Origin: Nitrosospira briensis
Lineage (GTDB): Bacteria > Pseudomonadota > Gammaproteobacteria > Burkholderiales > Nitrosomonadaceae
Direction of reading: 5' to 3'
Assembly: GCF_900115125.1 (NCBI RefSeq)
Contig: NZ_FOVJ01000001.1
Span: 186,001 to 250,000, forward strand
DNA length: 64,000 nt
Below the pieces are notes generated by a model that saw only the letters and a program-made list of their open reading frames with translations, was not told the origin of the DNA and did not search any database. Position 1 is the first letter of the stretch; the number at the start of each line of letters is the position of its first letter. Below are positions 47,018-56,849 of the stretch, piece by piece. The translations under genes were made by a program, and so were the position numbers.

Positions 47018-47181
47018 TGTTTTACTATAGACCGTTTCAACCTCGCCCGCGTTCGGCGGGGAACGCGATCCACGATTTATCGACTTGATTCATCGGGCGC
47101 TAATAGTCCCGGCGCCTCCAAGCTTGCAATCAACCCCGTTTTAGCGCATAAAAGAGATTTTTCTATCAAGACTGGGCATTC

Positions 47182-49161
47182 ATGAAGCGACCAATAAGCC
47201 GGATTCTCGTTATCAATGACGAGAAACTGATACTGAAGGAACTTATCAAGGGCTTGAATGCCGCGGCCAAATCCCTCGAAAACCCGCTGGGCATCACCTT
47301 TTCCGGCGTTACGACCGCGCGCGAGGCACTGCAGGCGATTGAAGATGACGGCGACATTCAGTCGGTATTGGTGGACGATACGCTCTATACGTTGAAAAAT
47401 GGTGAGAAGGGTTCACGCAACCTGCAAATGACGGCGTTGAAGCTGGTGCAGGAGATCACCCGTTTTCGTCCTGAACTCGATATCTATATCTTGATCGCGC
47501 AGGAACAGGAGGATGAGGTGGTGGATGCGCTCTTTTCGGAAACGGTTGACGGCTATTTCTATCGGGAAGAGCGCGATTATCGGGGCATGTATCGCATCCT
47601 CAACGCCCAGCTTCAGGAAAAAGCGCGCACACCTTTTTATGATCAGCTCAAAAATTATGTATTGATGGCAAAGGATGCGTGGCATACGCCAGGGCACTCT
47701 TCCGGCGATTCGCTGCGTGACAGCCCGTGGGCCAGCGATTTTTATCAATTTATCGGCGAGCATATTTTCCGCGCCGACTTGTCAGTGTCGGTGCCGATGC
47801 TCGACTCGCTGATGGAACCGACCGGCGTTATCGCGGAAGCGCAAAAGATTGCAGCAAAGGCATTTGGCGCGCGGCGCACGTTCTTCGCCACTAACGGCAC
47901 CTCCACCGCCAACAAGGTGATATTCCAGACACTGCTCGCACCCGGCGAAAAGCTGTTGCTGGATCGCAACTGCCACAAATCCGTGCATCACGGCGTCGTA
48001 TTATCTGGCGCTCATCCGGTCTATCTCAACTCATCTGTGAACAAGAAATTCGGTGTTTACGGACCGGTGCCGAAGCAGACGCTGCTCGGCGCCATCGAAG
48101 AACATTCCGATGCGCAGGCGCTTATACTCACCAGTTGCACTTATGATGGCCTGCGCTACGACTTGCGTCCCATTATCGAGGCGGCGCATGCCAAGGGCAT
48201 CAAAGTTATCATCGACGAAGCCTGGTACGGGTTCGCCCGTTTTCACCCCGCTTTTCGTCCGACCGCATTGGAGTCGGGCGCAGACTACGCCACCCAGAGC
48301 ACGCACAAAGTGCTGTCGGCCTTCTCGCAGTCCAGCATGATCCACATCAATGATCCCGAGTTTAACGAGCATCTGTTTCGTGAAAATTTCAACATGCACA
48401 CTTCCACCAGCCCGCAGTACAGCATGATCGCGAGCCTGGATGTTGCGCGCAAACAAGCGACGCTGGAGGGTTACAAACTGCTGTCGCGTACGCTGGAACT
48501 GGCTAAGGAAGTGCGTGCCCAGATTAATTCCACAGGTGTCTTCCGCGTGCTGGAACTCGCTGATCTATTGCCTGATGAGGTGAAGCATGACAATATACTG
48601 CTCGATACCACCAAAGTTACGGTAGATATTTCCCGGTGCGGTTTTACTGTGGAGGACTTAATCCGGGAATTGTTCGAGCGATATAATATCCAGGTGGAGA
48701 AGTCTACATTCAATACCCTCACTCTGCTCCTTACCATAGGCACCACGCGTAGCAAGGTTTCGCGTCTTTATGATGCATTGATGCGCATCGCGCGCGAAGG
48801 CCGCGCGCCACGGCGGCTCTACCAGATTCCGGAGATTCCAGGTTTTACCGATCTGAAATATCTGCCGCGGGACGCGTTTTACTCCGGGGGAGAACGGGTG
48901 CCGTTGCTGGATGAGCAGGAACGAATAAATGACGAACTGAAAGGCAGGGTGTGCGCGGATCAGATTACCCCCTATCCGCCGGGCATTCCCGTGCTGGTGC
49001 CAGGGCAAACGATTACGCACGAGGTCGTGCAATATCTCGTTAGCATGCTGCGTTCTCAAAAACGCGTGGAAGTGCATGGGATTGTTTACGACGGCTATCT
49101 GCCCTGTTTGAGGCTACTTACCGCCGCTGAGGAAAAAGGCTTGAAAAAGCTGGTTAAATAG
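47182..49161 (+). CDS. Orn/Lys/Arg decarboxylase family PLP enzyme
   Basis: A 659-residue fold-type I decarboxylase. An N-terminal wing domain (about 1-130) resembles a response-regulator receiver fold (RILVINDEKLILKELIKGL; LVDDTLYTLKNGEKGSRN). The PLP core contains ATNGTSTANKVIFQTLL, the IIDEAWYGFARFHP block and the Schiff-base Lys376 in ATQSTHKVLSAFSQ. The C-terminal domain includes TPYPPGIPVLVPGQTI. It is shorter than the inducible decarboxylases (about 710-750). It would make agmatine, cadaverine or putrescine; which amino acid cannot be read here. argD follows on the same strand. Confidence 0.88.
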   Translation: MKRPISRILVINDEKLILKELIKGLNAAAKSLENPLGITFSGVTTAREALQAIEDDGDIQSVLVDDTLYTLKNGEKGSRNLQMTALKLVQEITRFRPELDIYILIAQEQEDEVVDALFSETVDGYFYREERDYRGMYRILNAQLQEKARTPFYDQLKNYVLMAKDAWHTPGHSSGDSLRDSPWASDFYQFIGEHIFRADLSVSVPMLDSLMEPTGVIAEAQKIAAKAFGARRTFFATNGTSTANKVIFQTLLAPGEKLLLDRNCHKSVHHGVVLSGAHPVYLNSSVNKKFGVYGPVPKQTLLGAIEEHSDAQALILTSCTYDGLRYDLRPIIEAAHAKGIKVIIDEAWYGFARFHPAFRPTALESGADYATQSTHKVLSAFSQSSMIHINDPEFNEHLFRENFNMHTSTSPQYSMIASLDVARKQATLEGYKLLSRTLELAKEVRAQINSTGVFRVLELADLLPDEVKHDNILLDTTKVTVDISRCGFTVEDLIRELFERYNIQVEKSTFNTLTLLLTIGTTRSKVSRLYDALMRIAREGRAPRRLYQIPEIPGFTDLKYLPRDAFYSGGERVPLLDEQERINDELKGRVCADQITPYPPGIPVLVPGQTITHEVVQYLVSMLRSQKRVEVHGIVYDGYLPCLRLLTAAEEKGLKKLVK

Positions 49162-49344
49162 GTAACCATAACGAGTTGCACGAGTACGACAAACTATTCA
49201 TCATGGCGCACGGCGGCTTATGCCGCCGTGCCGCTTTCCACGCTGGCGAATGCACGCACCCTGCCTATGGAATCTCTGAACAAATCCCCTTCGGATACGA
49301 AGGTGACGCCGCCACATGCGGATCATAGTAAGACGGATACCTAT

Positions 49345-50517
49345 ATGCCCAATTTGATGAACACTTATCTACCGCTACCCGTTACCTTCGTAAGGGGGGA
49401 AGGCGTCTGGCTGTGGGACGAAGAGGGCAAGCGTTATCTCGATGCGCTTGCCGGGGTTGCCGTATGCGGGCTGGGACATTGTCATCCAGAGCTCGTGAAG
49501 GCGATTTGCCAGCAGGCTGGTACGCTTATCCATACTTCCAATCTTTATCATATAGGGAAGCAGGAACAGCTCGCCAGCAGACTGGCCTTGCTGTCGGGAA
49601 TGGACAACGCATTTTTCTGCAACTCGGGCGCCGAAGCGAATGAAGCCGCGATCAAGTTGGCAAGATTATATGGACATGGCAAAAATATAGATCTGCCCAC
49701 CATTATTGTCATGGAAAAATCCTTTCACGGACGAACCATGGCAACCTTGACAGCGAGTGGCAACCGCAAGGTTCAGGCGGGTTTCGAACCGCTGCTAACC
49801 GGCTTTGCACGGGTTCCGTATAACGATCTTGAAGCCGTGGCGCAAGTGGGCGTGCACAACAAGAGTGTGGTAGCCATATTGGTTGAACCCTATCAGGGCG
49901 AAGGGGGCGTCAATGTTCCGCAGGCGAATTATCTGCAGGGCTTGCGCCATATCTGCGATCAAAACGGCTGGCTGCTGATGCTGGATGAGGTACAGTGTGG
50001 AATCGGCCGCAGCGGCAACTGGTTTGCCTTTCAACACAGCTGCATTACTCCGGATGTGATTACCCTGGCCAAAGGCTTGGGTTCTGGAGTCGCTATCGGC
50101 GCCTGCCTTGCAAAAGGTACGGCGGCGAAAGTATTCAAGCCCGGCAATCACGCCTCCACTTTTGGAGGCAACCCATTGGCCTGTACGGCTGCGCTTACCA
50201 CGCTCAAAGTGATCGAAGATCAGGATTTGCTGAGAAATGCAATGGAGCAGGGCGACTTCATGCGGAGCATGTTCAAAGCGGAGTTGGCAGGCCTGCCGGA
50301 CCTGGTGCAAATTCGCGGTCAGGGTTTGATGATTGGTATCGAACTTTCCAGGCCATGCGGCGAGCTTGTAAAAACAGCATTGAAAAAAGGACTTCTGGTC
50401 AACGTGACTTCGGACAAGGTGGTGCGTCTGCTACCGCCGCTGGTAATCCAGCGGAGCGAAGCGGAGCAGGTGGTATCGATTTTATCCGGCATAGTGAAGG
50501 ACTTTCTGGCGACCTGA
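49345..50517 (+). CDS. argD: Acetylornithine aminotransferase
   Basis: A 390-residue class III aminotransferase. FVRGEGVWLWDEEGKRYLDA, NSGAEANEAAIKLARLYGH, LDEVQCGIGRSGNWFAFQH, and PLP Lys243 in ITLAKGLGSG. It makes acetylornithine from acetylglutamate semialdehyde and glutamate. MPNLMNTYLPLPV at 49345 matches the family length; an in-frame GTG at 49228 and Met at 49267 give longer products but show no similarity. argF and argG follow within 2.4 kb, so this is an arginine operon or cluster. Confidence 0.92.
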   Translation: MPNLMNTYLPLPVTFVRGEGVWLWDEEGKRYLDALAGVAVCGLGHCHPELVKAICQQAGTLIHTSNLYHIGKQEQLASRLALLSGMDNAFFCNSGAEANEAAIKLARLYGHGKNIDLPTIIVMEKSFHGRTMATLTASGNRKVQAGFEPLLTGFARVPYNDLEAVAQVGVHNKSVVAILVEPYQGEGGVNVPQANYLQGLRHICDQNGWLLMLDEVQCGIGRSGNWFAFQHSCITPDVITLAKGLGSGVAIGACLAKGTAAKVFKPGNHASTFGGNPLACTAALTTLKVIEDQDLLRNAMEQGDFMRSMFKAELAGLPDLVQIRGQGLMIGIELSRPCGELVKTALKKGLLVNVTSDKVVRLLPPLVIQRSEAEQVVSILSGIVKDFLAT

Positions 50518-50604
50518 CGAGGTTGCAAATTCCCGAAAAGTGGATCGTGATACCTGCCGGTACATGCTTTCGCTATTCGAGTTCCATGTGTGGTTTCAAA
50601 TATT

Positions 50605-51528
50605 ATGCAAATCAAGCACTTTTTACAGTTCAACGATTTTTCCCGGGAGGAATTCGAGTATCTGTTCGAGCGTACGCGCTGGATCAAGCAGGAGTTCAAG
50701 CAATACAGGCGCTATTGGCCCTTGCAGGACAGGACGCTTGCGATGATTTTCGACAAACATTCGACTCGCACACGCCTCTCGTTCGAGGCGGGCATGCATC
50801 AATTGGGCGGTGCGGCGATCTATCTTTCCACGCGGGATACTCAGCTAGGCCGGGGCGAGCCCGTAGAAGATGCGGCGCGTGTTATTTCGCGCATGGTGGA
50901 TATCGTCATGATCCGTACCAATGGACACGATATTATCCGGCGTTTCGCAGCAAATTCGCGTGTGCCCGTGATCAACGGATTGACAGACGAATATCACCCG
51001 TGTCAGATCATGGGCGATATTTATACTTTTATTGAGCAGCGGGGAAGTATCGCCGGCAAAACGATCGCGTGGATCGGGGATTCCAATAACGTCTGCAACA
51101 CTTGGCTTCAGGCAGCGGAGGTGTTCGGCTTCAATGTGCATGTCTCGACTCCACCTGGCTACGAAGTGGAGCCGGAACGGGCCGGGCTTTATGGAACGGA
51201 CCACTACGAGGAGTTTTCGAATCCGCATGACGCAGTGAAAGATGCCGATCTGGTTACCACCGATGTCTGGACCAGCATGGGGTTCGAAGCGGAAACCGAG
51301 GAGCGAAAGAAAGATTTTGCGGACTTTCGCGTAGACGCGGAAATGATGGCATGCACCAGGAAAGATACGCTGTTCATGCACTGCCTGCCTGCTCACCGTG
51401 GTGAAGAAGTGGCGGCTGAGGTCATCGAGGGTCCCCAGTCCATCGTGTGGGAAGAAGCCGAGAACCGGTTACACACCCAGAAGGCGCTGATTGAATATTT
51501 GTTGTTGGGAAGATTGAAGGAAGTTTGA
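50605..51528 (+). CDS. argF: Ornithine carbamoyltransferase
   Basis: A 307-residue enzyme: MQIKHFLQFNDFSREEFEYL, the carbamoyl-phosphate motif STRTRLSFEAG, the HPCQ block (DEYHPCQIMGDIYTF) and the ornithine motif HCLPAHRG. It makes citrulline from ornithine and carbamoyl phosphate. The start at 50605 is chosen because preceding in-frame residues are not conserved. It lies 87 bp after argD. Confidence 0.95.
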   Translation: MQIKHFLQFNDFSREEFEYLFERTRWIKQEFKQYRRYWPLQDRTLAMIFDKHSTRTRLSFEAGMHQLGGAAIYLSTRDTQLGRGEPVEDAARVISRMVDIVMIRTNGHDIIRRFAANSRVPVINGLTDEYHPCQIMGDIYTFIEQRGSIAGKTIAWIGDSNNVCNTWLQAAEVFGFNVHVSTPPGYEVEPERAGLYGTDHYEEFSNPHDAVKDADLVTTDVWTSMGFEAETEERKKDFADFRVDAEMMACTRKDTLFMHCLPAHRGEEVAAEVIEGPQSIVWEEAENRLHTQKALIEYLLLGRLKEV

Positions 51529-51692
51529 CATCTCCATTTCAAACAGCTGTTCCACTACTGCTGCTACGCGAAGCGGGCAGTCGATCCAAGTTAGCAGACT
51601 GTGCGGAGACCGCATGCGCGGATCTCGAAAAAATCCTGATTTTAAAAACCGCTTCTGTGTGTTGCGTTTGAAGCTTTAACAGCGAGTCAAGC

Positions 51693-52934
51693 ATGAAAAA
51701 AATAAGCAAGGCTGATGTGCCTGAAATTAACAAGGTTGTTCTGGCGTTCTCCGGTGGCCTGGATACTTCCGTGATTTTAAAATGGCTGCAAGATACTTAT
51801 CAGTGCGAAGTTGTCACCTTTACCGCGGATATAGGACAGGGCGAAGAGGTGGAACCTGCACGCGCAAAGGCCCGGCAGCTCGGGGTAAAGGAAATTTACA
51901 TCGAGGATCTGCGTGAAGAATTCGTACGCGACTTCGTATTTCCCATGTTCCGAGCCAATGCTGTTTATGAAGGTGAGTACCTGCTCGGCACCAGTATCGC
52001 CCGGCCGTTGATCGCCAAGCGTCAGATTGAAATCGCGCATGAAACCGGGGCCAGCGCCGTGTCTCATGGCGCGACGGGAAAGGGCAATGACCAGGTGCGC
52101 TTTGAGCTCGGCTATTACGCACTTGAGCCCAATATCCGGGTGATCGCACCTTGGCGCGAATGGGACCTTACATCCCGGGAAAAGCTGTTGAACTATGCGG
52201 AGCAGCATGGCATCCCTGTAGAGATGAAGAAGAAAGGTGGCTCCCCGTACAGCATGGATGCCAATCTGCTGCATATTTCTTATGAAGGCCGTATGCTGGA
52301 AGATCCCGCGCAGGAACCGGAGGAATCCATGTGGCGCTGGAGTGTGTCACCTGAACGCGCCTCGGACGAGGCGGAATACCTGGACCTGGAATTCAGGCAG
52401 GGCGACATCGTGGCACTCAACGGCGAGGACCTCTCGCCCGCCACCGTGCTTGCGAGGCTAAATCAATTGGGCGGTAAGCACGGCATTGGACGGCTGGACC
52501 TGGTCGAGAACCGCTACGTCGGGATGAAATCCCGCGGGTGTTACGAGACACCTGGCGGGACCATCATGCTGCGCGCCCGCCGTGCCATCGAATCCATCAC
52601 CCTCGACCGGGAAGTGGCGCATTTGAAGGATGAACTGATGCCGCGCTACGCAGAGCTTATCTATAATGGTTATTGGTGGAGTCCCGAGCGTAAAATGATG
52701 CAAACCATGATTGATGCATCCCAGGCTCATGTAAACGGCTGGGTACGGGTGAAGCTTTACAAGGGAAATGTGATCGTGGTTGGAAGGGATTCCAGGACAG
52801 ATTCGCTGTTCGATCCTCATATCGCCACCTTTGAGGATGATCAGGGTGCATACAATCAGGCAGATGCGGCTGGATTCATCAAACTGAACGCGCTACGGAT
52901 GCGTATTGCCGCAAATCTGGAAAACAGCCGGTAA
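51693..52934 (+). CDS. argG: Argininosuccinate synthase
   Basis: A 413-residue ATP-dependent ligase. It has the PP-loop [55 protein letters not shown] and the [18 protein letters not shown] block. It joins citrulline and aspartate. argH is not in this window, so the last step is encoded elsewhere. ATG follows AACAGCGAG, a weak site. Confidence 0.96.
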   Translation: MKKISKADVPEINKVVLAFSGGLDTSVILKWLQDTYQCEVVTFTADIGQGEEVEPARAKARQLGVKEIYIEDLREEFVRDFVFPMFRANAVYEGEYLLGTSIARPLIAKRQIEIAHETGASAVSHGATGKGNDQVRFELGYYALEPNIRVIAPWREWDLTSREKLLNYAEQHGIPVEMKKKGGSPYSMDANLLHISYEGRMLEDPAQEPEESMWRWSVSPERASDEAEYLDLEFRQGDIVALNGEDLSPATVLARLNQLGGKHGIGRLDLVENRYVGMKSRGCYETPGGTIMLRARRAIESITLDREVAHLKDELMPRYAELIYNGYWWSPERKMMQTMIDASQAHVNGWVRVKLYKGNVIVVGRDSRTDSLFDPHIATFEDDQGAYNQADAAGFIKLNALRMRIAANLENSR

Positions 52935-52988
52935 TTTCCGGCCCTCCGATTCCATGATCTTCGGCAGTCGATAAAAGGAGATTTGCTC

Positions 52989-53474
52989 ATGCCATCGTTC
53001 GATATTGTTTCCGAGGTTGATAAGCAGGAAGTCAGAAACGCGATTGACCAGACGAATAAGGAGGTAAGTACCCGATTCGACTTCAAGGGATCGGATGCAC
53101 GCGTGGAACAGGCTGATTACACCCTCACCGTTTTTGCCGATGATGAATTCAAACTGGGCCAAGCGCTCGACATTCTGATGGCCAAGCTCGCCAAGCGCAA
53201 TGTCGACGTGCGCTGCCTGGACAAAGGAGAGGCGGAAAAGATCAGCGGCAATAAGGTCAAGCAGCAAGTCACGGTTAAAACAGGAGTGGAAAGCGAACTG
53301 GCAAAAAAAATCATCAGGCTTATCAAGGACAGCAAGCTTAAGGTGCAGGGTAGTATCCAGGGAGAGGCAGTGCGAGTTTCAGGCGCGAAGCGGGATACCT
53401 TGCAGGAGGCGATACAACTGATCAAGAAATCCATTATTGAATTTCCCCTTCAATTCCAGAATTTCCGCGAATAA
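52989..53474 (+). CDS. yajQ: YajQ-family nucleotide-binding protein
   Basis: A 161-residue protein, starting [20 protein letters not shown], with two ferredoxin-like halves ([40 protein letters not shown]). Some relatives bind cyclic di-GMP, others are structural orphans. ATG at 52989 after AAAAGGAG is preferred over the TTG two codons earlier. It follows argG by 54 bp. Confidence 0.9.
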   Translation: MPSFDIVSEVDKQEVRNAIDQTNKEVSTRFDFKGSDARVEQADYTLTVFADDEFKLGQALDILMAKLAKRNVDVRCLDKGEAEKISGNKVKQQVTVKTGVESELAKKIIRLIKDSKLKVQGSIQGEAVRVSGAKRDTLQEAIQLIKKSIIEFPLQFQNFRE

Positions 53475-53504
53475 CGCACAGGATTTTTCGTCGCGGAGAT
53501 TTTG

Positions 53505-54206
53505 TCACAACAGGCCTGAAATCCACTTCTCATATAAGCGGCTCGCCACCTGGTTCAATCGCGGCACGCGTTGAGCCAGGTCCACCTGGATGGCTTCCAC
53601 TGATTCTACCGATGGTTCGGGACTGGCGGCTATTTCCGCGGCGCCCGATGTGCACCAGTCCCTTACCATTTCTTCAGTCATTTCCACGTGACATTGCAAT
53701 CCGAGGTGCTTATCCATCGTGAACGCCTGATTCTCGCAACAGGAGCTTGAAAGCAAAAGGGTTGCGCCTTTCGGGATGGTAAAAACTTCGCCGTGCCAGT
53801 GGAACGCCTCAAACTTCGACCATTCTCCAAACCAACGGCGTCCCTCCCTATTATCCGCGACGCACACTTCACCCCATCCGATTTCCTTGACCGGGCTTCT
53901 GCTTACGGTTCCACCCAGCGCGATTGACATCAATTGCGCACCGAGACAGTGGCCCAATACGGGTATATTGTTCGGTACCGCTTGCCGGATCAAGGCGAGT
54001 GCCGGCGCTATCCACGGCAAGTTGTCGTTCACGCTCATTGGTCCACCCATGAATACCAGGCCACTGAACTGGTCCGCACTAGCGGGCAGCGTCTCGTTTG
54101 CGTCGACCTTGACCAGTTGCCAAGGGATAGCATGAGAATCAAGGAATGTGGCCAGGTAGCCAGGGCCCTCGGCAGGAAAGTGCCTGAAGATTGCAACGGG
54201 TTTCAT
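53505..54206 (-). CDS. Class I glutamine amidotransferase-like protein
   Basis: A 233-residue protein with the class I amidotransferase triad: nucleophile Cys87 in PVLGHCLGAQLMS, and His173 and Glu175 in GLQCHVEMTEE. FMGGPMSVND corresponds to the oxyanion strand of GMP-synthase-like proteins. The acceptor is unknown; neighbours give no clue. It converges on yajQ with 30 bp between. Confidence 0.9.
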   Translation of the reverse strand: MKPVAIFRHFPAEGPGYLATFLDSHAIPWQLVKVDANETLPASADQFSGLVFMGGPMSVNDNLPWIAPALALIRQAVPNNIPVLGHCLGAQLMSIALGGTVSRSPVKEIGWGEVCVADNREGRRWFGEWSKFEAFHWHGEVFTIPKGATLLLSSSCCENQAFTMDKHLGLQCHVEMTEEMVRDWCTSGAAEIAASPEPSVESVEAIQVDLAQRVPRLNQVASRLYEKWISGLL

Positions 54207-54355
54207 AAAGTGCGCTGGTTTTCAGCTAGCGGTAGAGTGCTGGTAGCGCTGGCGCCAGCGCCGGACCAGGGACAGGAGTAAATTGTTGCGCGGCGACGTT
54301 GCACCGGTAGTTGCGCAAAGAGATCCGTGAAGGAGCGGACAGGGAAACAAGATAT

Positions 54356-54904
54356 TTATCGGGCGGAGTGCCAGGGCGCCACGTCCGCATCAGCGATGAT
54401 TCGCTGACCGGTAACACGTATACCATCAAAATCCGCTCGCTCGTGCGCCCCAATCAGGAACTTTCCCGTTTCTACCTGGACCTCTACCTCGCCACTGGAA
54501 ACGGCAATTGTGCCTCCATTCGCAAATTTACGGACGCTGAAACGTGTTCCGATATCCCTTATGTATGTTGTGCCCACTTTTAACTGTAACTTTCCGGCGC
54601 CGTTGCCCTTCGCATCGAAATAAACGTTGCCGCGGAGCAACTCGATCTGGGGAGGTTCCGCATTGCTGACAGTGACACTGCTGTCGGCATCCAGACTGAT
54701 GTCGATGTAAGGCGTGGCGTTAACGGCGAGCCGTTCTCCCGGGACGGTTTGGTGGATACGGGTTGCCACCGGCTTGGCGATGTACCACGACACTAAACCC
54801 AGGCCGAGTGCTGTGGCGGCAATGGAACCGTGCAGCAGGAAACTCCGCCAGCGAGTGCGGGCGGCTAAGCGCATGGGGTTCCGACTATCGAGGCTGCAAA
54901 GCAT
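54356..54904 (-). CDS. Truncated FecR-like protein
   Basis: A 182-residue protein from MLCSLDSRNPMRL. One membrane segment (about 25-42: FLLHGSIAATALGLGLVSWY) precedes a FecR-type periplasmic domain (TVPGERLAVNATPYIDISLD; LLRGNVYFDAKGNG; GTRFSVRKFANGGTIAVSSG). The N-terminal cytoplasmic domain that binds the sigma factor is missing, and the protein stops at VAPWHSAR, before the usual C-terminal domain. No FecI gene is adjacent. It is therefore either a reduced envelope sensor or a remnant. It lies 76 bp after exbD on the same strand. The frame also opens with a TTG at 54913. Confidence 0.6.
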   Translation of the reverse strand: MLCSLDSRNPMRLAARTRWRSFLLHGSIAATALGLGLVSWYIAKPVATRIHQTVPGERLAVNATPYIDISLDADSSVTVSNAEPPQIELLRGNVYFDAKGNGAGKLQLKVGTTYIRDIGTRFSVRKFANGGTIAVSSGEVEVQVETGKFLIGAHERADFDGIRVTGQRIIADADVAPWHSAR

Positions 54905-54980
54905 CTGCGACAACGTATGTCCATATTGGAATTATGGGCGGTTGACATCGCGTACCAGCGCATAGCTTTGCAACTTGGTT

Positions 54981-55400
54981 TTACTGTTGTGAAGGATCGG
55001 TAACAAATCCGATTCGTACCAATCCGGCTTTTGCTGCAATAGACATCACCTTTGCCACATGTTCGTAATCAACGTGCGCGTCGGCGCGAATATGGAGCTC
55101 GATATTGGGATTTTGTTCTGTCGCCCCGGCAAACCGTGGCGCCAATTGGTCGATGGTGACCGGTTCCCCATTCCAGTAAAGGCTGGCATCTTCGCGAAGC
55201 GCGAATTCGATATGGTCCGGTTGCGTAATATTCGGGCTGCTTGATGCTTTCGGCAGATCGACTTTAACCGAATGTGTCAGCAGCGGTGCGGTAATGATGA
55301 AGATAACCAACAATACGAGCATTACATCGACCAGCGGCACTACATTGATTTCAGTCATCGGCAACTGGCGATTGCCACGGTCCATGCTGCCAAATGCCAT
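54981..55400 (-). CDS. exbD: ExbD biopolymer transport protein (second copy)
   Basis: A 139-residue protein with EINVVPLVDVMLVLLVIFII, the essential Asp in LVDVM and a periplasmic domain. It overlaps exbB by one base (start and stop share base 55400) and belongs to the tonB-exbB-exbD cluster. It should power TonB-dependent receptors. Confidence 0.92.
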   Translation of the reverse strand: MAFGSMDRGNRQLPMTEINVVPLVDVMLVLLVIFIITAPLLTHSVKVDLPKASSSPNITQPDHIEFALREDASLYWNGEPVTIDQLAPRFAGATEQNPNIELHIRADAHVDYEHVAKVMSIAAKAGLVRIGFVTDPSQQ

Positions 55401-56164
55401 TACGACCTCCGTTCGGTAGGAGCAACCGCGGGCGAAATGATAGGGGCAACGACCCGCAGCGACCGTTCATCCCCTGCGGAGCTATTGGTTTTCGTGCCGA
55501 CAGCAATCAATACAAAAAGGTCATGCGCAAAAGAATCCAGACGGGCAAGCCATATGCGATTACGCCGTACAAACGTGTTATAGGCCAAAACCGCGGGAAT
55601 CGCAACAGCAAGTCCCAGTGCCGTCATTATCAATGCTTCTCCGACCGGACCCGCAACTTTATCCAGCGTGCCCTGGCCGGATAGCCCGATCTGCACCAGC
55701 GCGTGGTAGATGCCCCATACCGTGCCGAACAAGCCAATATACGGCGCCGCCGAGCCCGCCGAGGCTATCACGGTAAGGCCATTTTCGACCCGGGTGGCTT
55801 CCTGGTCGAGTCCATTCCGTAATACCCGTGTAATGAATTCGCTGGCACCTCCCGCTGCGGCGAGCTTCTGCAAGCCATGCTTTTCGGAATCCACCGCGGC
55901 ATCCATCGCCTGCCGAGCAAGTTGCGCAAACGCATTATCGTCTGACCCGTCCTTCAGCGTCGAGTTCACTTCCTGCAACGAACTGGCGCTCCAGAAACGC
56001 TTGAGAAAAGCATCAGCGCGCTTGCCTGCCAGAAAATTCGAAATGCTCTTGGTGAGTATCAGGTACCAGCTCGCCACAGAAAGCGCAAGCAGCAGTACAA
56101 GCACGCTGATGCCCACGCCATCGAGCTGCGTGAGAAAATTTGAAAAGCCGAGGCCTTTTTCCAT
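55400..56164 (-). CDS. exbB: ExbB proton channel protein (second copy)
   Basis: A 254-residue protein with three membrane segments and the MotA/TolQ/ExbB signature in GSAAPYIGLFGTVWGIYHAL and ALIMTALGLAVAIPAVLAYN. The ATG at 56164 has AAGGAG at spacing 8. The longer frame to 56230 overlaps tonB and is not conserved. Energises TonB with ExbD. Confidence 0.92.
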   Translation of the reverse strand: MEKGLGFSNFLTQLDGVGISVLVLLLALSVASWYLILTKSISNFLAGKRADAFLKRFWSASSLQEVNSTLKDGSDDNAFAQLARQAMDAAVDSEKHGLQKLAAAGGASEFITRVLRNGLDQEATRVENGLTVIASAGSAAPYIGLFGTVWGIYHALVQIGLSGQGTLDKVAGPVGEALIMTALGLAVAIPAVLAYNTFVRRNRIWLARLDSFAHDLFVLIAVGTKTNSSAGDERSLRVVAPIISPAVAPTERRS

Positions 56165-56168
56165 CGAA

Positions 56169-56849
56169 TCAATCTCCTTGGAGTACAAAATTGAAAGGTT
56201 GCAAAGCAATGGCCCGAACGGGCTGGCCATTGCGCATGGGCGGATTGCAGCGCCAGGTTTTCACTGCCGCCATGGCCGCTTCATCTAGCCGCTTGAAACC
56301 GCTGCTGTCCACGACCTGTGCCACATGGACGTTACCTTTTTCATCCAGCTCTACCCGTAATACCAGCTTTCCCTCCTCGCCAAGCCGACGCGAAAGCGGA
56401 GGATAGGCAGGCGCGTTCAGTTGTGGACATCCAACAGATAGCTCAGCGGATAACGTGACAGGCCCTGCCGGCATTTGCGGGGCAGGAGGCGCAGGCGGTG
56501 CTTCCACTATCGGCTCTGGTTCCGGCTCTACTGGGGGAGGAGGTGCAACCGGTTCGCTCTCGGACAGTATCGGCGTTTCCGCCACCAATTGGCGTGCTTT
56601 CGGTTTCTTCACGGGTTGGGGTTTGGGTTCAGGAGGCGGCGGCTCAGGCTTGGATTCTTCCTTTGGCCGCGACGAAGGAATAAAATCGACCATAAGCGTC
56701 ACCAGTTGTTCTGGCGGAGGAATTATCTCCTGTTTGAACAAGTAGTAAAGCAGCGCCCCGTGGATTGCAAGGACAAACATCAGGCTGGGCAAGAAAGCGG
56801 GATTATGCTTCATTGCATTGTGCCCAATGTTACGAGTCAGTTGCTGCAT
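56169..56849 (-). CDS. tonB: TonB energy-transducing protein
   Basis: A 226-residue protein. An N-terminal membrane anchor (FLPSLMFVLAIHGALLYYLF) with the conserved His, a Pro/Glu/Lys-rich spacer (about 55-125), and a C-terminal domain (NAPAYPPLSRRLGEEGKLVL; VDSSGFKRLDEAAMAAVKTW). Met13 (56813) is an alternative start. It overlaps exbB's longer frame but ends 5 bp before exbB's ATG. It overlaps the thioredoxin-like gene by 20 bp. Confidence 0.93.
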   Translation of the reverse strand: MQQLTRNIGHNAMKHNPAFLPSLMFVLAIHGALLYYLFKQEIIPPPEQLVTLMVDFIPSSRPKEESKPEPPPPEPKPQPVKKPKARQLVAETPILSESEPVAPPPPVEPEPEPIVEAPPAPPAPQMPAGPVTLSAELSVGCPQLNAPAYPPLSRRLGEEGKLVLRVELDEKGNVHVAQVVDSSGFKRLDEAAMAAVKTWRCNPPMRNGQPVRAIALQPFNFVLQGD

